Counted from the first letter of the stretch, positions 14,292-22,840 are shown. The stretch is 64,000 nucleotides of DNA from Mycolicibacterium aurum (GCF_900637195.1 NZ_LR134356.1:4898001-4962000), one strand, 5' to 3'. Notes: generated by a model from the letters alone, not told the origin. Program-made: numbers and translations.

Positions 14292-14525
14292 ATGCGGAAA
14301 GCGTTCTACGCGATACCGATTGTGGCGGCAGGAGCGTTCGCCGCGGTGTTGTCATCGTCCGCGGTGGCAGGAGCCACTCCGGGCCTGATGGTGCCGTTCC
14401 CCACGGAGTATCCATGGTGTGAGCTCGACCTGTACTGCTACGACGATGACATCAACATCGCGCTCAACCCCCGCAGCCAGCGGGACGACGTCAACTACGG
14501 CGGCGGTGCCGCCTTTGGTAACTGA
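14292..14525 (+). CDS. Small secreted acidic protein
   Basis: A 77-residue protein with a signal peptide (MRKAFYAIPIVAAGAFAAVLSSSAVAGA) and an acidic mature part with two cysteines close together (WCELDLYCYDDD) and an Asn/Gly-rich tail. AGGAGAAGG lies just upstream, fixing ATG 14292. The following hemophore-like gene starts 55 nt downstream. I do not recognise a family. The paired Cys and Asp cluster could bind a metal, which is inference only. Confidence 0.68.
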   Translation: MRKAFYAIPIVAAGAFAAVLSSSAVAGATPGLMVPFPTEYPWCELDLYCYDDDINIALNPRSQRDDVNYGGGAAFGN

Positions 14526-14580
14526 GACCGATCGCCGCACAGTCCCTGAGATGATGACTCGACCACGAAGAGGAGTGGCT

Positions 14581-14937
14581 ATGTCCGTTCTCGTCCGATC
14601 CGCAACTGCCGCGGTGCTCGCCGGTGCTGCCCTCATGGGTTCTGCCGCGGTGGCTGCATCGCAGCCACCGCCCGCCCCGAACTGCTCGATCGCCGACCAG
14701 TCGGGAATCCTGTCCGGCGTCTCGGCCTCGTTGTCCGCCTACATGTTCACCCACCCGGAGGTGAACTGGTTCTTCACCAGCCTGCGTGGGCTACCGCCGG
14801 ATGAGCGGCGCGCGAAAGTCGACTCCTACCTCGACACCAGCCCGACCGTGGCAGCCGAACTGCAAGGCATCCGCCAGCCGATGACGGACTTCCGCGCTCG
14901 GTGCGGTCTGCCGCCAGCGGGTATGCCGGACGCCTGA
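14581..14937 (+). CDS. Hemophore-type secreted heme-binding protein
   Basis: A 118-residue exported protein: signal peptide to about residue 27, then a mature domain starting PPPAPNCSIAD with a second Cys near the end (RARCGLPP). The pattern Cys, helix with SAYMFTHPEVNWFFTSL, RAKVDSYLDTSP, LQGIRQPMTDF and Cys matches the mycobacterial hemophore family (Rv0203-like), small alpha-helical proteins reported to carry heme to MmpL transporters. GAAGAGGAG 6 nt upstream supports ATG 14581 rather than earlier in-frame codons. Heme-ligand residues cannot be assigned from sequence alone. Confidence 0.82.
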   Translation: MSVLVRSATAAVLAGAALMGSAAVAASQPPPAPNCSIADQSGILSGVSASLSAYMFTHPEVNWFFTSLRGLPPDERRAKVDSYLDTSPTVAAELQGIRQPMTDFRARCGLPPAGMPDA

Positions 14938-14939
14938 TC

Positions 14940-15929
14940 TCACCGCTGCGAGTCGAGCGCCGCCATGTGCGCTGCGGGGTAACGCTCGCCCGCGACATCC
15001 GTCGCCGGCACCGCGGCCGCGATGCGATTCAGTTGATCCTCGCTCAGCATGAGGTCGACCGCGCCGAGGGACTCGCTCAGCCTGCGGCGGTTGCGCGCGC
15101 CGAGCAGCGGCACGATGTCGTCGCCCCGCGATCGCACCCAGGCGATCGCGGCCTGCGCCACCGTGATCCCGAGTTCGTCTGCGACGGAACGCAAGTTCTC
15201 GACCAGCGCCAGATTTCTACCCAGGTTGTCCCCCGCGAAGCGGGGCCCTGCGCGCCGCGAATCGCTCGGGGCACCACCACTTGTCGCCGTCCAGTGCCCG
15301 CTGATCAGGCCGCGCGCCAGCACCCCGTAGGCAGTCACGCCGATTCCGAATTCCCGGCAGGTGTCCAGGATGTCGGCTTCGACACCGCGGGAGGCCAGCG
15401 AGTACTCGATCTGCAGATCGTTGATCCGCCGTGTGGTCGCGGCACGGCGGATCGTGGCTGCCCCCACCTCGGACAGTCCGACATGGCGTACGTAGCCGGC
15501 GTCGACGAGTTCGCCGATGGCGCCCACCGTCTCCTCGATCGGAACCGCCGGATCGAGGCGCGCCGGCCGGTAGACGTCGAGATAGTCCGTGCCGAGCCGC
15601 TGCAGGGAATAGGTGACGGCGGTCTTCACGGCGCACGGCCGTGAGTCGACACCCAGCCACGCGCCGTCCGGCCCGATCTGCGCGCCGAACTTCACGCTGA
15701 GCTGATACGCCCCGCGTGGCACGTCGCGCAGCGCCTCGGCGAGCAGGAGTTCGTTGTGGCCCATGCCGTAGAAGTCGGCGGTGTCGAAGAGCGTGATGCC
15801 GGCATCGAGCGCTCCGCGGATCGTCGCGCTGCTCTCGCTGCGGTCGCTGATGCCGTAGGCGCCGGACATGGCCATACAGCCGAGCCCTGCGGTCGAGGTG
15901 GTCATGGTGCCCAGTTGTGTGGTCGTCAT
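14940..15929 (-). CDS. Aldo/keto reductase with an altered catalytic tetrad
   Basis: A 329-residue TIM-barrel AKR. The tetrad residues D49 (FDTAD), Y54 (FYGMGHNE) and K80 (SVKFG) are present, but the position of the catalytic His reads DVYRPARLDP, with Ala 123 where most AKRs have His. The C-terminal cofactor region (VRSRGDDIVPLLGARNRRRLSESL) is intact. Start ATG 15929 gives the usual length; upstream codons belong to the divergent promoter region. It is divergent from an HTH regulator, and the pair is probably a self-contained regulatory unit. Substrate unknown. Confidence 0.88.
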   Translation of the reverse strand: MTTTQLGTMTTSTAGLGCMAMSGAYGISDRSESSATIRGALDAGITLFDTADFYGMGHNELLLAEALRDVPRGAYQLSVKFGAQIGPDGAWLGVDSRPCAVKTAVTYSLQRLGTDYLDVYRPARLDPAVPIEETVGAIGELVDAGYVRHVGLSEVGAATIRRAATTRRINDLQIEYSLASRGVEADILDTCREFGIGVTAYGVLARGLISGHWTATSGGAPSDSRRAGPRFAGDNLGRNLALVENLRSVADELGITVAQAAIAWVRSRGDDIVPLLGARNRRRLSESLGAVDLMLSEDQLNRIAAAVPATDVAGERYPAAHMAALDSQR

Positions 15930-15978
15930 GGCGGCCAGTGTTCGTCGGCGGTGTCCCGGCTGCCACGACGTGTTCAAC

Positions 15979-15997
15979 CAGGGAGCGCTAGTCCCTG
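15979..15997. promoter_or_regulatory. Inverted repeat CAGGGA-N7-TCCCTG between AKR and HTH genes
   Basis: Perfect 6-bp arms (15979-15984, 15992-15997) sit between the divergent starts 15929 and 16031, the expected place for autoregulation by the HTH protein. A CACAAT -10-like box (16019-16024) ends 6 nt before ATG 16031. Confidence 0.5.
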
Positions 15998-16030
15998 TCT
16001 GCCGTCCGCGGCGGGGGCCACAATTGTCTG

Positions 16031-16879
16031 ATGGATCGCGATGCGCTGGCGGAATTCCTGCGGCGCCGCCGTGCGGCCATGACGCCGGCCGATGTCGGGC
16101 TGCCGACAGGCGTGCGCCCGCGCCGCACCGCAGGCCTGCGTCGCGAGGAGGTGGCGCAGCTGACGGGAATGTCGGTGGACTACTACGGCAGGCTCGAACA
16201 GTCACGCAGCACTCAGCCGTCGACGCAGATGCTGCGGGCGTTGGCCCGCGCGCTGCGGTTGACCGACGACGAGACGGACCACCTGTACCGACTGGCCGGC
16301 CACGCTGCCCCGGATCGCTCCGCTCCCCCGCTGCATGTGCGGCCCGGCCTGCTGTTTCTGCTGGACCAACTGCGCGACGCCGCCGCGTTCGTCTGTTCGG
16401 ATACCTACATCGTGCTCGCCCAGAACGCGATGTCGAAGCTGTTGATGGGTGATCGCACGCCCGTCGGGAACAGTTTCGGGGTGGAATCGAGCATCGCCTG
16501 GCAGTGGTTCACCGACCCGGCCGCCCGCGACGAGGTCCCCCTCGAAGATCAGGGTGAGCACAGTCAGGTGACGGTGGCCGACCTGCGTGCGGCCTGGGCA
16601 CGCCGGCGCAACGACGCCGACATGCGCGAGCTCGTGGCTGCGCTTCTCGAGCACAGCACCGAATTCGCCGCGTTATGGGCGCGCCACGAAGTCGCGGTGC
16701 GGCGCATGCAGCGCAAAACTTTCCGGACCAAGGTCGGTTCCATCACGCTGGACTGCGAAGTCCTCGCGACCGCGAACAGTCAGCAGCTGGTGGTACTGAC
16801 CCCGCCGCCCGGATCCTCGGCGCTGGACGATCTGCGCCTGCTGGCCGTCGTCGGCGATCAGGCCGTCGACTCGCACTAG
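16031..16879 (+). CDS. HTH transcriptional regulator with MmyB-like ligand domain
   Basis: A 282-residue regulator. Residues about 1-85 form an XRE-type helix-turn-helix with the LRREEVAQLTGMSVDYYGRLEQSRSTQPSTQML signature; residues about 100-265 are the MmyB-like ligand-binding domain (WQWFTDPAAR, LRAAWARRRNDADMRELVAALLEHS, FAALWARHEV, and a C-terminal VLATANSQQLVVLTPPPGS). Members of this actinobacterial family usually control an adjacent divergently transcribed oxidoreductase, here the AKR. A probable leaderless start uses CACAAT 6 nt upstream. It is convergent with the ANTAR gene. Confidence 0.9.
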   Translation: MDRDALAEFLRRRRAAMTPADVGLPTGVRPRRTAGLRREEVAQLTGMSVDYYGRLEQSRSTQPSTQMLRALARALRLTDDETDHLYRLAGHAAPDRSAPPLHVRPGLLFLLDQLRDAAAFVCSDTYIVLAQNAMSKLLMGDRTPVGNSFGVESSIAWQWFTDPAARDEVPLEDQGEHSQVTVADLRAAWARRRNDADMRELVAALLEHSTEFAALWARHEVAVRRMQRKTFRTKVGSITLDCEVLATANSQQLVVLTPPPGSSALDDLRLLAVVGDQAVDSH

Positions 16880-16891
16880 GGCCTCGCGGTG

Positions 16892-17578
16892 TCACGTCCC
16901 TCGGGTGTCGATGACCTTCTCGGCAACTTCGACCAACTTGGTGTTGCTGTCTTGCGACAGCTTGCGCAGCATGTCGAACGCGGCGACGTCGTCGACGTTG
17001 TACCGCTCCATGATGATGCCCTTGGCCTGCCCGATCCGGTCGCGGGTGGACAGTGCCGACTCCAGCTGCTCGCTCTGCCTACTGGCCAGCACGGCCGCAG
17101 CGGCGTGGGCGGCCAGTACCGCACCGATGGTCTCTGATTCGCCGTCGAACGCGCTGGCACGCGTGGAGAACAGGTTCAGCGCGCCCGCGGTTTGCGAACT
17201 GGTGTACAGCTTGAACGACAGGCCACTCAGGACGCCCAGCTCCGCAGCCGCAGCAGAGTACATCGGCCATCGCTTCTCGGTACGGAAGTCATCGGTGCGC
17301 ACGATGAGTTCGTCCAGCGCCGCCTGCAGGCACGGCCCTTCGCGGTACTTCATCTGTAGCTCGTCGAGGCGGTGCGGCAGCTCCGACGTGCCGGCAACCG
17401 ATTCGAACTGTCCCGCCTTGCCGACGAACAGGATGCCCGCCGCGTCGGCCCCCGGGATCAATTCCAGGACCTCGGCCGTGACGTCGGAGAGCACGTCCTC
17501 GACACGGCGTGGGCTGGCCACGAGGCGCGCCAGCTCCGCCATTCGCAGGGCGAGCTCGTGCTTGGTGGTCTCGGTCAT
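16892..17578 (-). CDS. GAF and ANTAR domain RNA-binding antiterminator
   Basis: A 228-residue protein: an N-terminal GAF domain (residues about 20-160, ADAAGILFVGKAG, REGPCLQAALDE, GLSFKLYTSSQTAGALNLFS) and a C-terminal ANTAR three-helix domain (about 165-225, IGQAKGIIMERYNVDDVAAFDMLRKLSQDSNTKLVEVAEKV). ANTAR domains bind paired-hexaloop RNA hairpins and prevent transcription termination; the GAF domain probably senses a small ligand or redox state. Mycobacteria carry many such proteins. I did not identify its RNA target in the window. Confidence 0.93.
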   Translation of the reverse strand: MTETTKHELALRMAELARLVASPRRVEDVLSDVTAEVLELIPGADAAGILFVGKAGQFESVAGTSELPHRLDELQMKYREGPCLQAALDELIVRTDDFRTEKRWPMYSAAAAELGVLSGLSFKLYTSSQTAGALNLFSTRASAFDGESETIGAVLAAHAAAAVLASRQSEQLESALSTRDRIGQAKGIIMERYNVDDVAAFDMLRKLSQDSNTKLVEVAEKVIDTRGT

Positions 17579-17690
17579 GGCTACAGAATCCCCTATTCGG
17601 GTTCGCCGTACACGCAGTGGGGTTTGCGTGGGCTGTGAGTGGGCATGCCTCGGCGGAGACAGGGACGACGGTCGACCGTGGCTCCTGTCA

Positions 17691-17725
17691 GGTCTCGTCG
17701 GTTCAGAATACGTGCCGACGAGACC
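17691..17725. repeat. 11-bp perfect inverted repeat upstream of the thiolase operon
   Basis: GGTCTCGTCGG (17691-17701) and CCGACGAGACC (17715-17725) are separated by 13 nt. The repeat lies about 40 nt before the thiolase start and just upstream of the expected -35 region. Arm centres are about two helical turns apart, suitable for a dimeric regulator; no U-tract follows, so it is unlikely to be a terminator. Confidence 0.55.
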
Positions 17726-17754
17726 GCCTTACCCAGTCACTCTGTTAGTTGTAG

Positions 17755-17760
17755 TACGGT
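17755..17760 (+). promoter_or_regulatory. Putative -10 box of the thiolase operon
   Basis: TACGGT ends 6 nt before GTG 17767, which predicts a leaderless transcript starting at the GTG. Confidence 0.45.
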
Positions 17761-17766
17761 GCCGAT

Positions 17767-18984
17767 GTGGGCTCGTCGGACGTATGGATCCTCGGTGGGT
17801 ATCAGAGCGACTTCGCGCGCAACTTCGACCGGGAGTCGCGAGACTTCGCCGGCCTGACCGCCGAAATCGTCGACTCCACCTTGGATGCCGCGTGCCTCGA
17901 CGCCGCGGACATCGGTGTCGTCCACGTCGCCAACGCGTTCGGTGAACTGTTCGCCCGCCAGGGGCACCTGGGGGCGATGCCCGCCACGGTGAACGACGGT
18001 CTCTGGGGAACCCCGGCCGTCCGCCACGAGGCGGCATGCGCGTCGGGGAGCGCCGCGGCGCTGGCGGCCATCGCCGATCTGCGCTCCGGCGCGTACGACA
18101 CCGCGCTCGTGGTCGGGTTGGAACTCGAGAAGACCGTGCCCGGCGACACCGCGACGGCGATTCTGGGGACCGCGGCCTGGACCGGGCACGAAGGCCAAGA
18201 TGCGAAGTACATGTGGCCGCACATGTTCGACGCGGTCGCCGACGAGTACGACCGCCGGTACGGGCTGGACGAACAGCATCTGCGCGCCATCGCCGCACTG
18301 AACTTCGCCAACGCCAAGGCCAATCCGCGCGCACAGACCCGCACGTGGTCGATACCCTTGCCGCTGCGCGCCGACGACGACACGAATCCTGTCATCGAGG
18401 GCAGGCTGCGCCGATTCGATTGCAGCCAGATCACCGACGGCGGCGCGGGGGTCGTCCTGGTCAGCGACGCCTGGCTGACCGACCATCCCTCCGCACGGCC
18501 ACTCGGACGGATCGACGGCTGGGGACACCGCACCGTCGGACTCGGCCTGCGGCACAAGCTGGATCGCTCCGCACGCGATCCGTACATCGTTCCGCACGTG
18601 CGCGCCGCCGTGCTCGACGCCTTCGACCGGGCCAGGGTGACCCTCGACGACGTCGACGGCTTCGAGGTACACGACTGCTTCACCCCGAGCGAATACCTGG
18701 CCATCGACCACATCGGGCTCACCGCACCCGGCGAGTCGTGGAAGGCGATCGAGCAGGGCGAGATCGAGCTCGGCGGCCGGCTGCCGATCAATCCGAGCGG
18801 AGGCCTGATCGGCGGCGGGCATCCCGTCGGCGCGACAGGGGTCAGAATGCTGCTGGACGCGGCTCGCCAGGTCAGCGGCACCGCTGGTGACTACCAGGTC
18901 GACGACGCCAGGACGTTCGGCACCGTGAACTTCGGTGGCAGCACCGCCACCACCGTCAGCTTCGTCGTCGGGAGGACACCATGA
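17767..18984 (+). CDS. Thiolase-family (SCP-x / lipid-transfer type) acyltransferase
   Basis: A 405-residue thiolase-fold protein. The acyl-accepting Cys lies in EAACASGSAA (about residue 91), and the second half carries HDCFTPSEY and GGLIGGGHPVGATG with the conserved His. Such SCP2-type thiolases act on acyl-CoA or 3-ketoacyl-CoA esters, or as non-decarboxylating acyltransferases. GTG 17767 is supported by a -10 box 6 nt upstream. It overlaps the carotenoid oxygenase gene by 4 nt (ATGA), so the two products should work in one pathway, perhaps oxidative trimming of an isoprenoid chain. That link is inference. Confidence 0.88.
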   Translation: MGSSDVWILGGYQSDFARNFDRESRDFAGLTAEIVDSTLDAACLDAADIGVVHVANAFGELFARQGHLGAMPATVNDGLWGTPAVRHEAACASGSAAALAAIADLRSGAYDTALVVGLELEKTVPGDTATAILGTAAWTGHEGQDAKYMWPHMFDAVADEYDRRYGLDEQHLRAIAALNFANAKANPRAQTRTWSIPLPLRADDDTNPVIEGRLRRFDCSQITDGGAGVVLVSDAWLTDHPSARPLGRIDGWGHRTVGLGLRHKLDRSARDPYIVPHVRAAVLDAFDRARVTLDDVDGFEVHDCFTPSEYLAIDHIGLTAPGESWKAIEQGEIELGGRLPINPSGGLIGGGHPVGATGVRMLLDAARQVSGTAGDYQVDDARTFGTVNFGGSTATTVSFVVGRTP

Positions 18985-20516
18985 CAGCCATCCACCCCGA
19001 GATCGTCGGCAAGTTCCTGTCGACCCTTCCCGACGATGACGACCACCCCTACCGCACCGGTCCGTGGCGCCCCCAGACCAACGAGTGGGACGCCGACGAC
19101 CTGACCGTGGTCGAAGGCCACATCCCGCACGATCTGGACGGCGTCTATCTGCGCAACACCGAGAACCCCCTGCACCCGGCGTTGAAGTACTACCACCCGT
19201 TCGATGGCGACGGGATGCTGCACATCGTCGGCTTTCGGGACGGAAAAGCCTTCTACCGCAACAGGTTCGTCCGTACCGATGGCCTCACCGAGGAGAACGA
19301 CGCCGGCGGGCCGCTGTGGCCGGGCATCGCCGAACCGATCGAGCTGGCCCGGCGCGACCACGGATGGGGCGCCAGGACGCTGATGAAGGACGCGTCGTCC
19401 ACCGATGTCATCGTGCATCGCGGTGTCGCGCTGACCAGCCACTACCAGTGCGGTGACCTCTACCGGATCGACCCGTGCACGGGTGCCGATCTGGGCAAGG
19501 AGGACTTCAACGGCGGATTCCCCACCGACTGGGGGGTGTCGGCGCATCCGAAAGTGGACGACAGCACCGGCGAGCTGATGTTCTTCAGCTACAGCAAGCA
19601 GGCCCCGCACCTGCGCTACGGCGTGGTGAGCGACGCCGGCGACGTGGTGCACAGTGTCGACGTCCCGCTGCCGGGGCCGCGGCTACCGCACGACATGGCG
19701 TTCACCGAGAACTACGTCATCCTCAACGACTTTCCGCTGTTCTGGGATGCCGGGCTTCTCGAACACAACGTGCACCTGCCGAGGTTCCACCGGGACCTGC
19801 CCTCCCGGTTCGCGGTCGTCCCGCGGCGCGGGGACACCTCCCAGATCATGTGGTTCGAGGCCGACCCCACCTACGTGCTGCACTTCCCCAATGCCTACGA
19901 GGACGGCGACGAGATCGTGGTCGACGGGTTCTTCCAAGGAGACCCCGAGCCCACCGACGGAGTCGACAACGGCATGAGCCGCAAGTGGCGCCAGATCTTC
20001 CGCAGCCTGTCCCTGGACGGCATGCAGACGCGACTGCACCGCTGGCGGTTCAACATCAAGACCGGCGGGGTGCGCGAAGAGCAGCTCTCCGACAGCCTCA
20101 GCGAATTCGGCATGATCAACCCCGCCTACGCCGGCCGCCCCTATCGCTACACCTACGCCGCCACCGGGAAGCCCGGCTGGTTCCTGTTCGACGGATTGCT
20201 CAAGCACGACCTGCACACCGGCACCGAACAGCGATACGCGTTCGGGGACGGCGTCTTCGGCAGCGAGACCGCGATGGCGGCCCGCGTGGGCAGCTCGGCG
20301 GAAGACGACGGCTACCTCGTCACGCTGACCACCGACATGACCGCCGACGCGTCGTACTGCCTGGTCTTCGACGCTGCCCGGGTCGAAGACGGCCCGGTGT
20401 GCAAACTGGCTCTGCCCGAACGTATCTCGAGCGGCACCCACTCCACGTGGGCGGCAGGCGCGGAGCTGCCCCACTGGCGCCGGGACGACTCCGCCGCCGG
20501 CGCGATCGGACTGTAG
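18981..20516 (+). CDS. Carotenoid cleavage oxygenase family protein
   Basis: A 511-residue seven-bladed propeller protein of the RPE65/lignostilbene dioxygenase family. The four iron-binding histidines can be placed at H189 (SAHPKVD), H237 (LPHDMAF), H301 (VLHFPNA) and H487 (SSGTHSTW), with spacing normal for the family. It uses non-haem Fe(II) and O2 to split a conjugated C=C bond in carotenoids, apocarotenoids or stilbenes to aldehydes. It is translationally coupled to the thiolase and followed directly by a double HxlR regulator, suggesting a three-gene unit. Confidence 0.92.
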   Translation: MTAIHPEIVGKFLSTLPDDDDHPYRTGPWRPQTNEWDADDLTVVEGHIPHDLDGVYLRNTENPLHPALKYYHPFDGDGMLHIVGFRDGKAFYRNRFVRTDGLTEENDAGGPLWPGIAEPIELARRDHGWGARTLMKDASSTDVIVHRGVALTSHYQCGDLYRIDPCTGADLGKEDFNGGFPTDWGVSAHPKVDDSTGELMFFSYSKQAPHLRYGVVSDAGDVVHSVDVPLPGPRLPHDMAFTENYVILNDFPLFWDAGLLEHNVHLPRFHRDLPSRFAVVPRRGDTSQIMWFEADPTYVLHFPNAYEDGDEIVVDGFFQGDPEPTDGVDNGMSRKWRQIFRSLSLDGMQTRLHRWRFNIKTGGVREEQLSDSLSEFGMINPAYAGRPYRYTYAATGKPGWFLFDGLLKHDLHTGTEQRYAFGDGVFGSETAMAARVGSSAEDDGYLVTLTTDMTADASYCLVFDAARVEDGPVCKLALPERISSGTHSTWAAGAELPHWRRDDSAAGAIGL

Positions 20517-21401
20517 TTGCCGGTCGAGCCCAACGCCGTCGCCCGCATGCTGGGGCTGCTCGGTGACGAGTGGACCCTTCTCATCGTCCAGCGTGCCTTG
20601 CTCGGCGCCCGGCGCTACGGCGATTTCGTCGCCGCCCTCCCGGTGTCGCACGCCGTGCTGTCGCATCGGCTGTCCTCGCTGACCTCCGACGAGTTGCTGG
20701 TTCGCCGTGAATACCAGACCAATCCGCCTCGCTCGGAATACCTGGTGACGCCGAAGGGCCGCTCGCTGTGGCCGATGCTGACGTCCATCTGGGAATGGGA
20801 ACGCCGCTGGGTTCCGGATCACACCGAAGCCCTGCCCTCGATGACCCACGGGGAGTGCGGTAACGAGTTCGCGCCTGCAGTCACGTGCCGGGCCTGCACA
20901 GGCCTCGTGGGTGACAAAGACCTTGCGGCGCAATGGGGCCCGAGCGGATCGTGGGCGCGCTCCATCCCGTCGGGCTCCAATCGCCGGCGGTCCGGCGGCC
21001 GGCGCTCGGGTGCCGGCGTGCTGTTCCCGCAGACGATGAGCGTCATGGGCGACCGGTGGGCGTTCGCCCTGCTGGTGGCCGCATTCGTCGGCGCCAGCCG
21101 CTTCACCGACTTCCACTCCCAGCTCGGCGCACCACCGGCGACCATCGCGGGTCGCCTCACGGTGTTCACCGGTGAGGGCATCCTCGCCAACAGCGACGGG
21201 CGGTATCGGCTGACCGAGAAGGGTCGAGCTTTCTTCCCGGTGCTGCTCTGCGCACTGGAGTGGGCGCAACGCTGGTTCCAGGCATCCGAGGGTCCCGCGG
21301 TGATCCTGACGCACACCGAGTGTGGTCGACAGTTCGCACCCGTGCTGATCTGCGATCAGTGCCGCGAGCCACTGCGCGGCGCCCGGATCCAGCCCAGCTG
21401 A
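20517..21401 (+). CDS. Tandem HxlR-domain transcriptional regulator
   Basis: A 294-residue protein made of two HxlR winged-helix domains. The first (residues about 8-95: LLGDEWTLLIVQRALLGARRYGDF, HRLSSLTSDELLVRR, YLVTPKG) and the second (about 168-255: MGDRWAFALLVAAFVGASRFTDF, RLTVFTGEGIL, YRLTEKG) are each followed by a related Cys/His tail, HGECGNEFAP-x4-C-x2-C and HTECGRQFAPVLICDQC. HxlR proteins normally have one domain and dimerise; this one may bind as a pseudo-dimer, and the tails may bind zinc. The TTG start follows the previous stop without a gap, so it is in the thiolase/oxygenase operon. Confidence 0.88.
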   Translation: MPVEPNAVARMLGLLGDEWTLLIVQRALLGARRYGDFVAALPVSHAVLSHRLSSLTSDELLVRREYQTNPPRSEYLVTPKGRSLWPMLTSIWEWERRWVPDHTEALPSMTHGECGNEFAPAVTCRACTGLVGDKDLAAQWGPSGSWARSIPSGSNRRRSGGRRSGAGVLFPQTMSVMGDRWAFALLVAAFVGASRFTDFHSQLGAPPATIAGRLTVFTGEGILANSDGRYRLTEKGRAFFPVLLCALEWAQRWFQASEGPAVILTHTECGRQFAPVLICDQCREPLRGARIQPS

Positions 21402-21403
21402 CA

Positions 21404-22657
21404 TCAGCGGGGACGCGCCTTGTGCCGGTACATCTCGGCGTCGGCGGCGCGCAACAGCGCATCGACATCGTCGGTGGCCTCACAGGCATAGCCGACCGAC
21501 GCAGCCAGCGTCACCGGCGTGGTGTCGGTGTCGTACGCGCCCGAAAGCGCATCAACGACCGTCCGGCACAGTTCGGGCAGCGCTGTCGAGCCCTGCGCCG
21601 AGGGGGCCACCACCACGAACTCGTCGCCGCCCAGGCGGTAGGCGGTGTTGGGCGGTTCGATCAACTGCGCGAGCCGCTGCGCCGCGGCCACCAGCACGGC
21701 ATCGCCTGCAGCGTGCCCGTGTGTGTCGTTGACCAGTTTGAAGCCGTCGAGGTCGATGAAGATCAGGCCGAGCGGGATGTCGGGTGTGGCTGCGTGATGA
21801 CGTGTCACGCAGTCGACCAGCGCGCGCCTGTTGAACAGACCGGTGAGCTGATCGGTCACCGCCAAGCGGGCCAGCTCGGCTTCGGCTTCCTTGCGCGCGG
21901 TGATGTCCTGGAACTGGGCGACTGCCACATCCTGGTCGCCATGTGCGTCCGGCACCAGAACGAAGTCGCGCTGCAGCCACACCGAAGTCCCGTCCGCCCG
22001 CAGGTACTGCCGTTCCGAGGACAGGTGCGTCGCCGAGCCGTCCAACAGCGCGGCGAACTGAGCATCTCCTGTCGCGCGAGCGTCGGGGTGCACGAACCGC
22101 CGGAAGTCGACGCCGATGAGATCCTGTTGCGTGCAGCGCAGCAATCGACAGATGGCCGGGTTCGCATGCAGCACAACGCCCGACCTGTCGACCACCACCT
22201 TCCCGATCGGCGCATGCTCCATGCTGATGTGGAACAGGCGCAGGGCGTCGTCGCGCGCACGTTCGGCTTCGACGCGCCGGGTGACGTCGGTGACCTGCGC
22301 ATAGAACCCGAGCACCTCGCCGTCGACGATGTCGGGGATGTAGGACGCCTGCGTGTAGCGGGTCGTCCCTTGTTGATCGACCAGCGTGCGTTCGAACAGC
22401 TGCTCCTGTCCCCTCAGCACGCGCTCGATGTAGGGCAGGTTGAGCGCATATATCTGCTCACCCAGCACCTCCCGAATGTGGCGTCCCCTGATCTGGCCGG
22501 GTGTCATCCCGAAGTAGTCGACGTAGGCAGCGTTGGCGATCACGTTGCGGCAGTCACTGTCCCAGTAACCGATCAGCGCCGGGAGGCTGTCGATGAGTAC
22601 CCGTAGCCGGCGCGTCTCGCCCACCAGCCTGTCGTCCACGCCTTCGCTGTCACTCAC
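21404..22657 (-). CDS. PAS-PAS-GGDEF diguanylate cyclase
   Basis: A 417-residue signalling protein: PAS domain 1 (about residues 15-130), PAS domain 2 (about 135-250) and a GGDEF domain (about 255-417) with the full active motif YRLGGDEF and DQLTGLFNRRAL plus FIDLDGFK. It should make cyclic di-GMP from two GTP in response to a PAS-sensed signal. No membrane segment is seen, so it is cytosolic. GTG 22657 is preferred; an in-frame GTG at 22759 adds 34 residues of low-complexity Arg-rich sequence. It is convergent with the HxlR gene (2-nt gap). Confidence 0.92.
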   Translation of the reverse strand: MSDSEGVDDRLVGETRRLRVLIDSLPALIGYWDSDCRNVIANAAYVDYFGMTPGQIRGRHIREVLGEQIYALNLPYIERVLRGQEQLFERTLVDQQGTTRYTQASYIPDIVDGEVLGFYAQVTDVTRRVEAERARDDALRLFHISMEHAPIGKVVVDRSGVVLHANPAICRLLRCTQQDLIGVDFRRFVHPDARATGDAQFAALLDGSATHLSSERQYLRADGTSVWLQRDFVLVPDAHGDQDVAVAQFQDITARKEAEAELARLAVTDQLTGLFNRRALVDCVTRHHAATPDIPLGLIFIDLDGFKLVNDTHGHAAGDAVLVAAAQRLAQLIEPPNTAYRLGGDEFVVVAPSAQGSTALPELCRTVVDALSGAYDTDTTPVTLAASVGYACEATDDVDALLRAADAEMYRHKARPR

Positions 22658-22810
22658 GTGAGTCCCCGTCCGTCCACCCGCCGATCGGCGTGACTTCACC
22701 GGCACCTCTGGTTCTACCGCCTGACGGCGCGCAGCGCGCGGGTCTGTGTACCCCTTCACGCCGGAGCGTCACCGTGATGTCACCGCCGCCGAAAAAACAT
22801 AGATGAAAAT

Positions 22811-22840
22811 CTGGCACTCTCCCCCATCGAGTGCTAATCT
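22811..22840 (+). promoter_or_regulatory. CIRCE element overlapping the hsp20 promoter
   Basis: CTGGCACTC (22811-22819), a 9-nt spacer and GAGTGCTAA (22829-22837) match the HrcA operator TTAGCACTC-N9-GAGTGCTAA in 16 of 18 positions. A -10 box TAATCT (22835-22840) overlaps the right arm and a weak -35 TGGCAC (22812-22817) the left arm at 17-nt spacing, so HrcA binding would block RNA polymerase. Transcription would start about 60 nt before the gene. Confidence 0.85.

Noticed and set aside
19683..21404. 573-residue minus-strand open frame
   Set aside because: Antisense to the carotenoid oxygenase and HxlR genes, both of which have intact family motifs.
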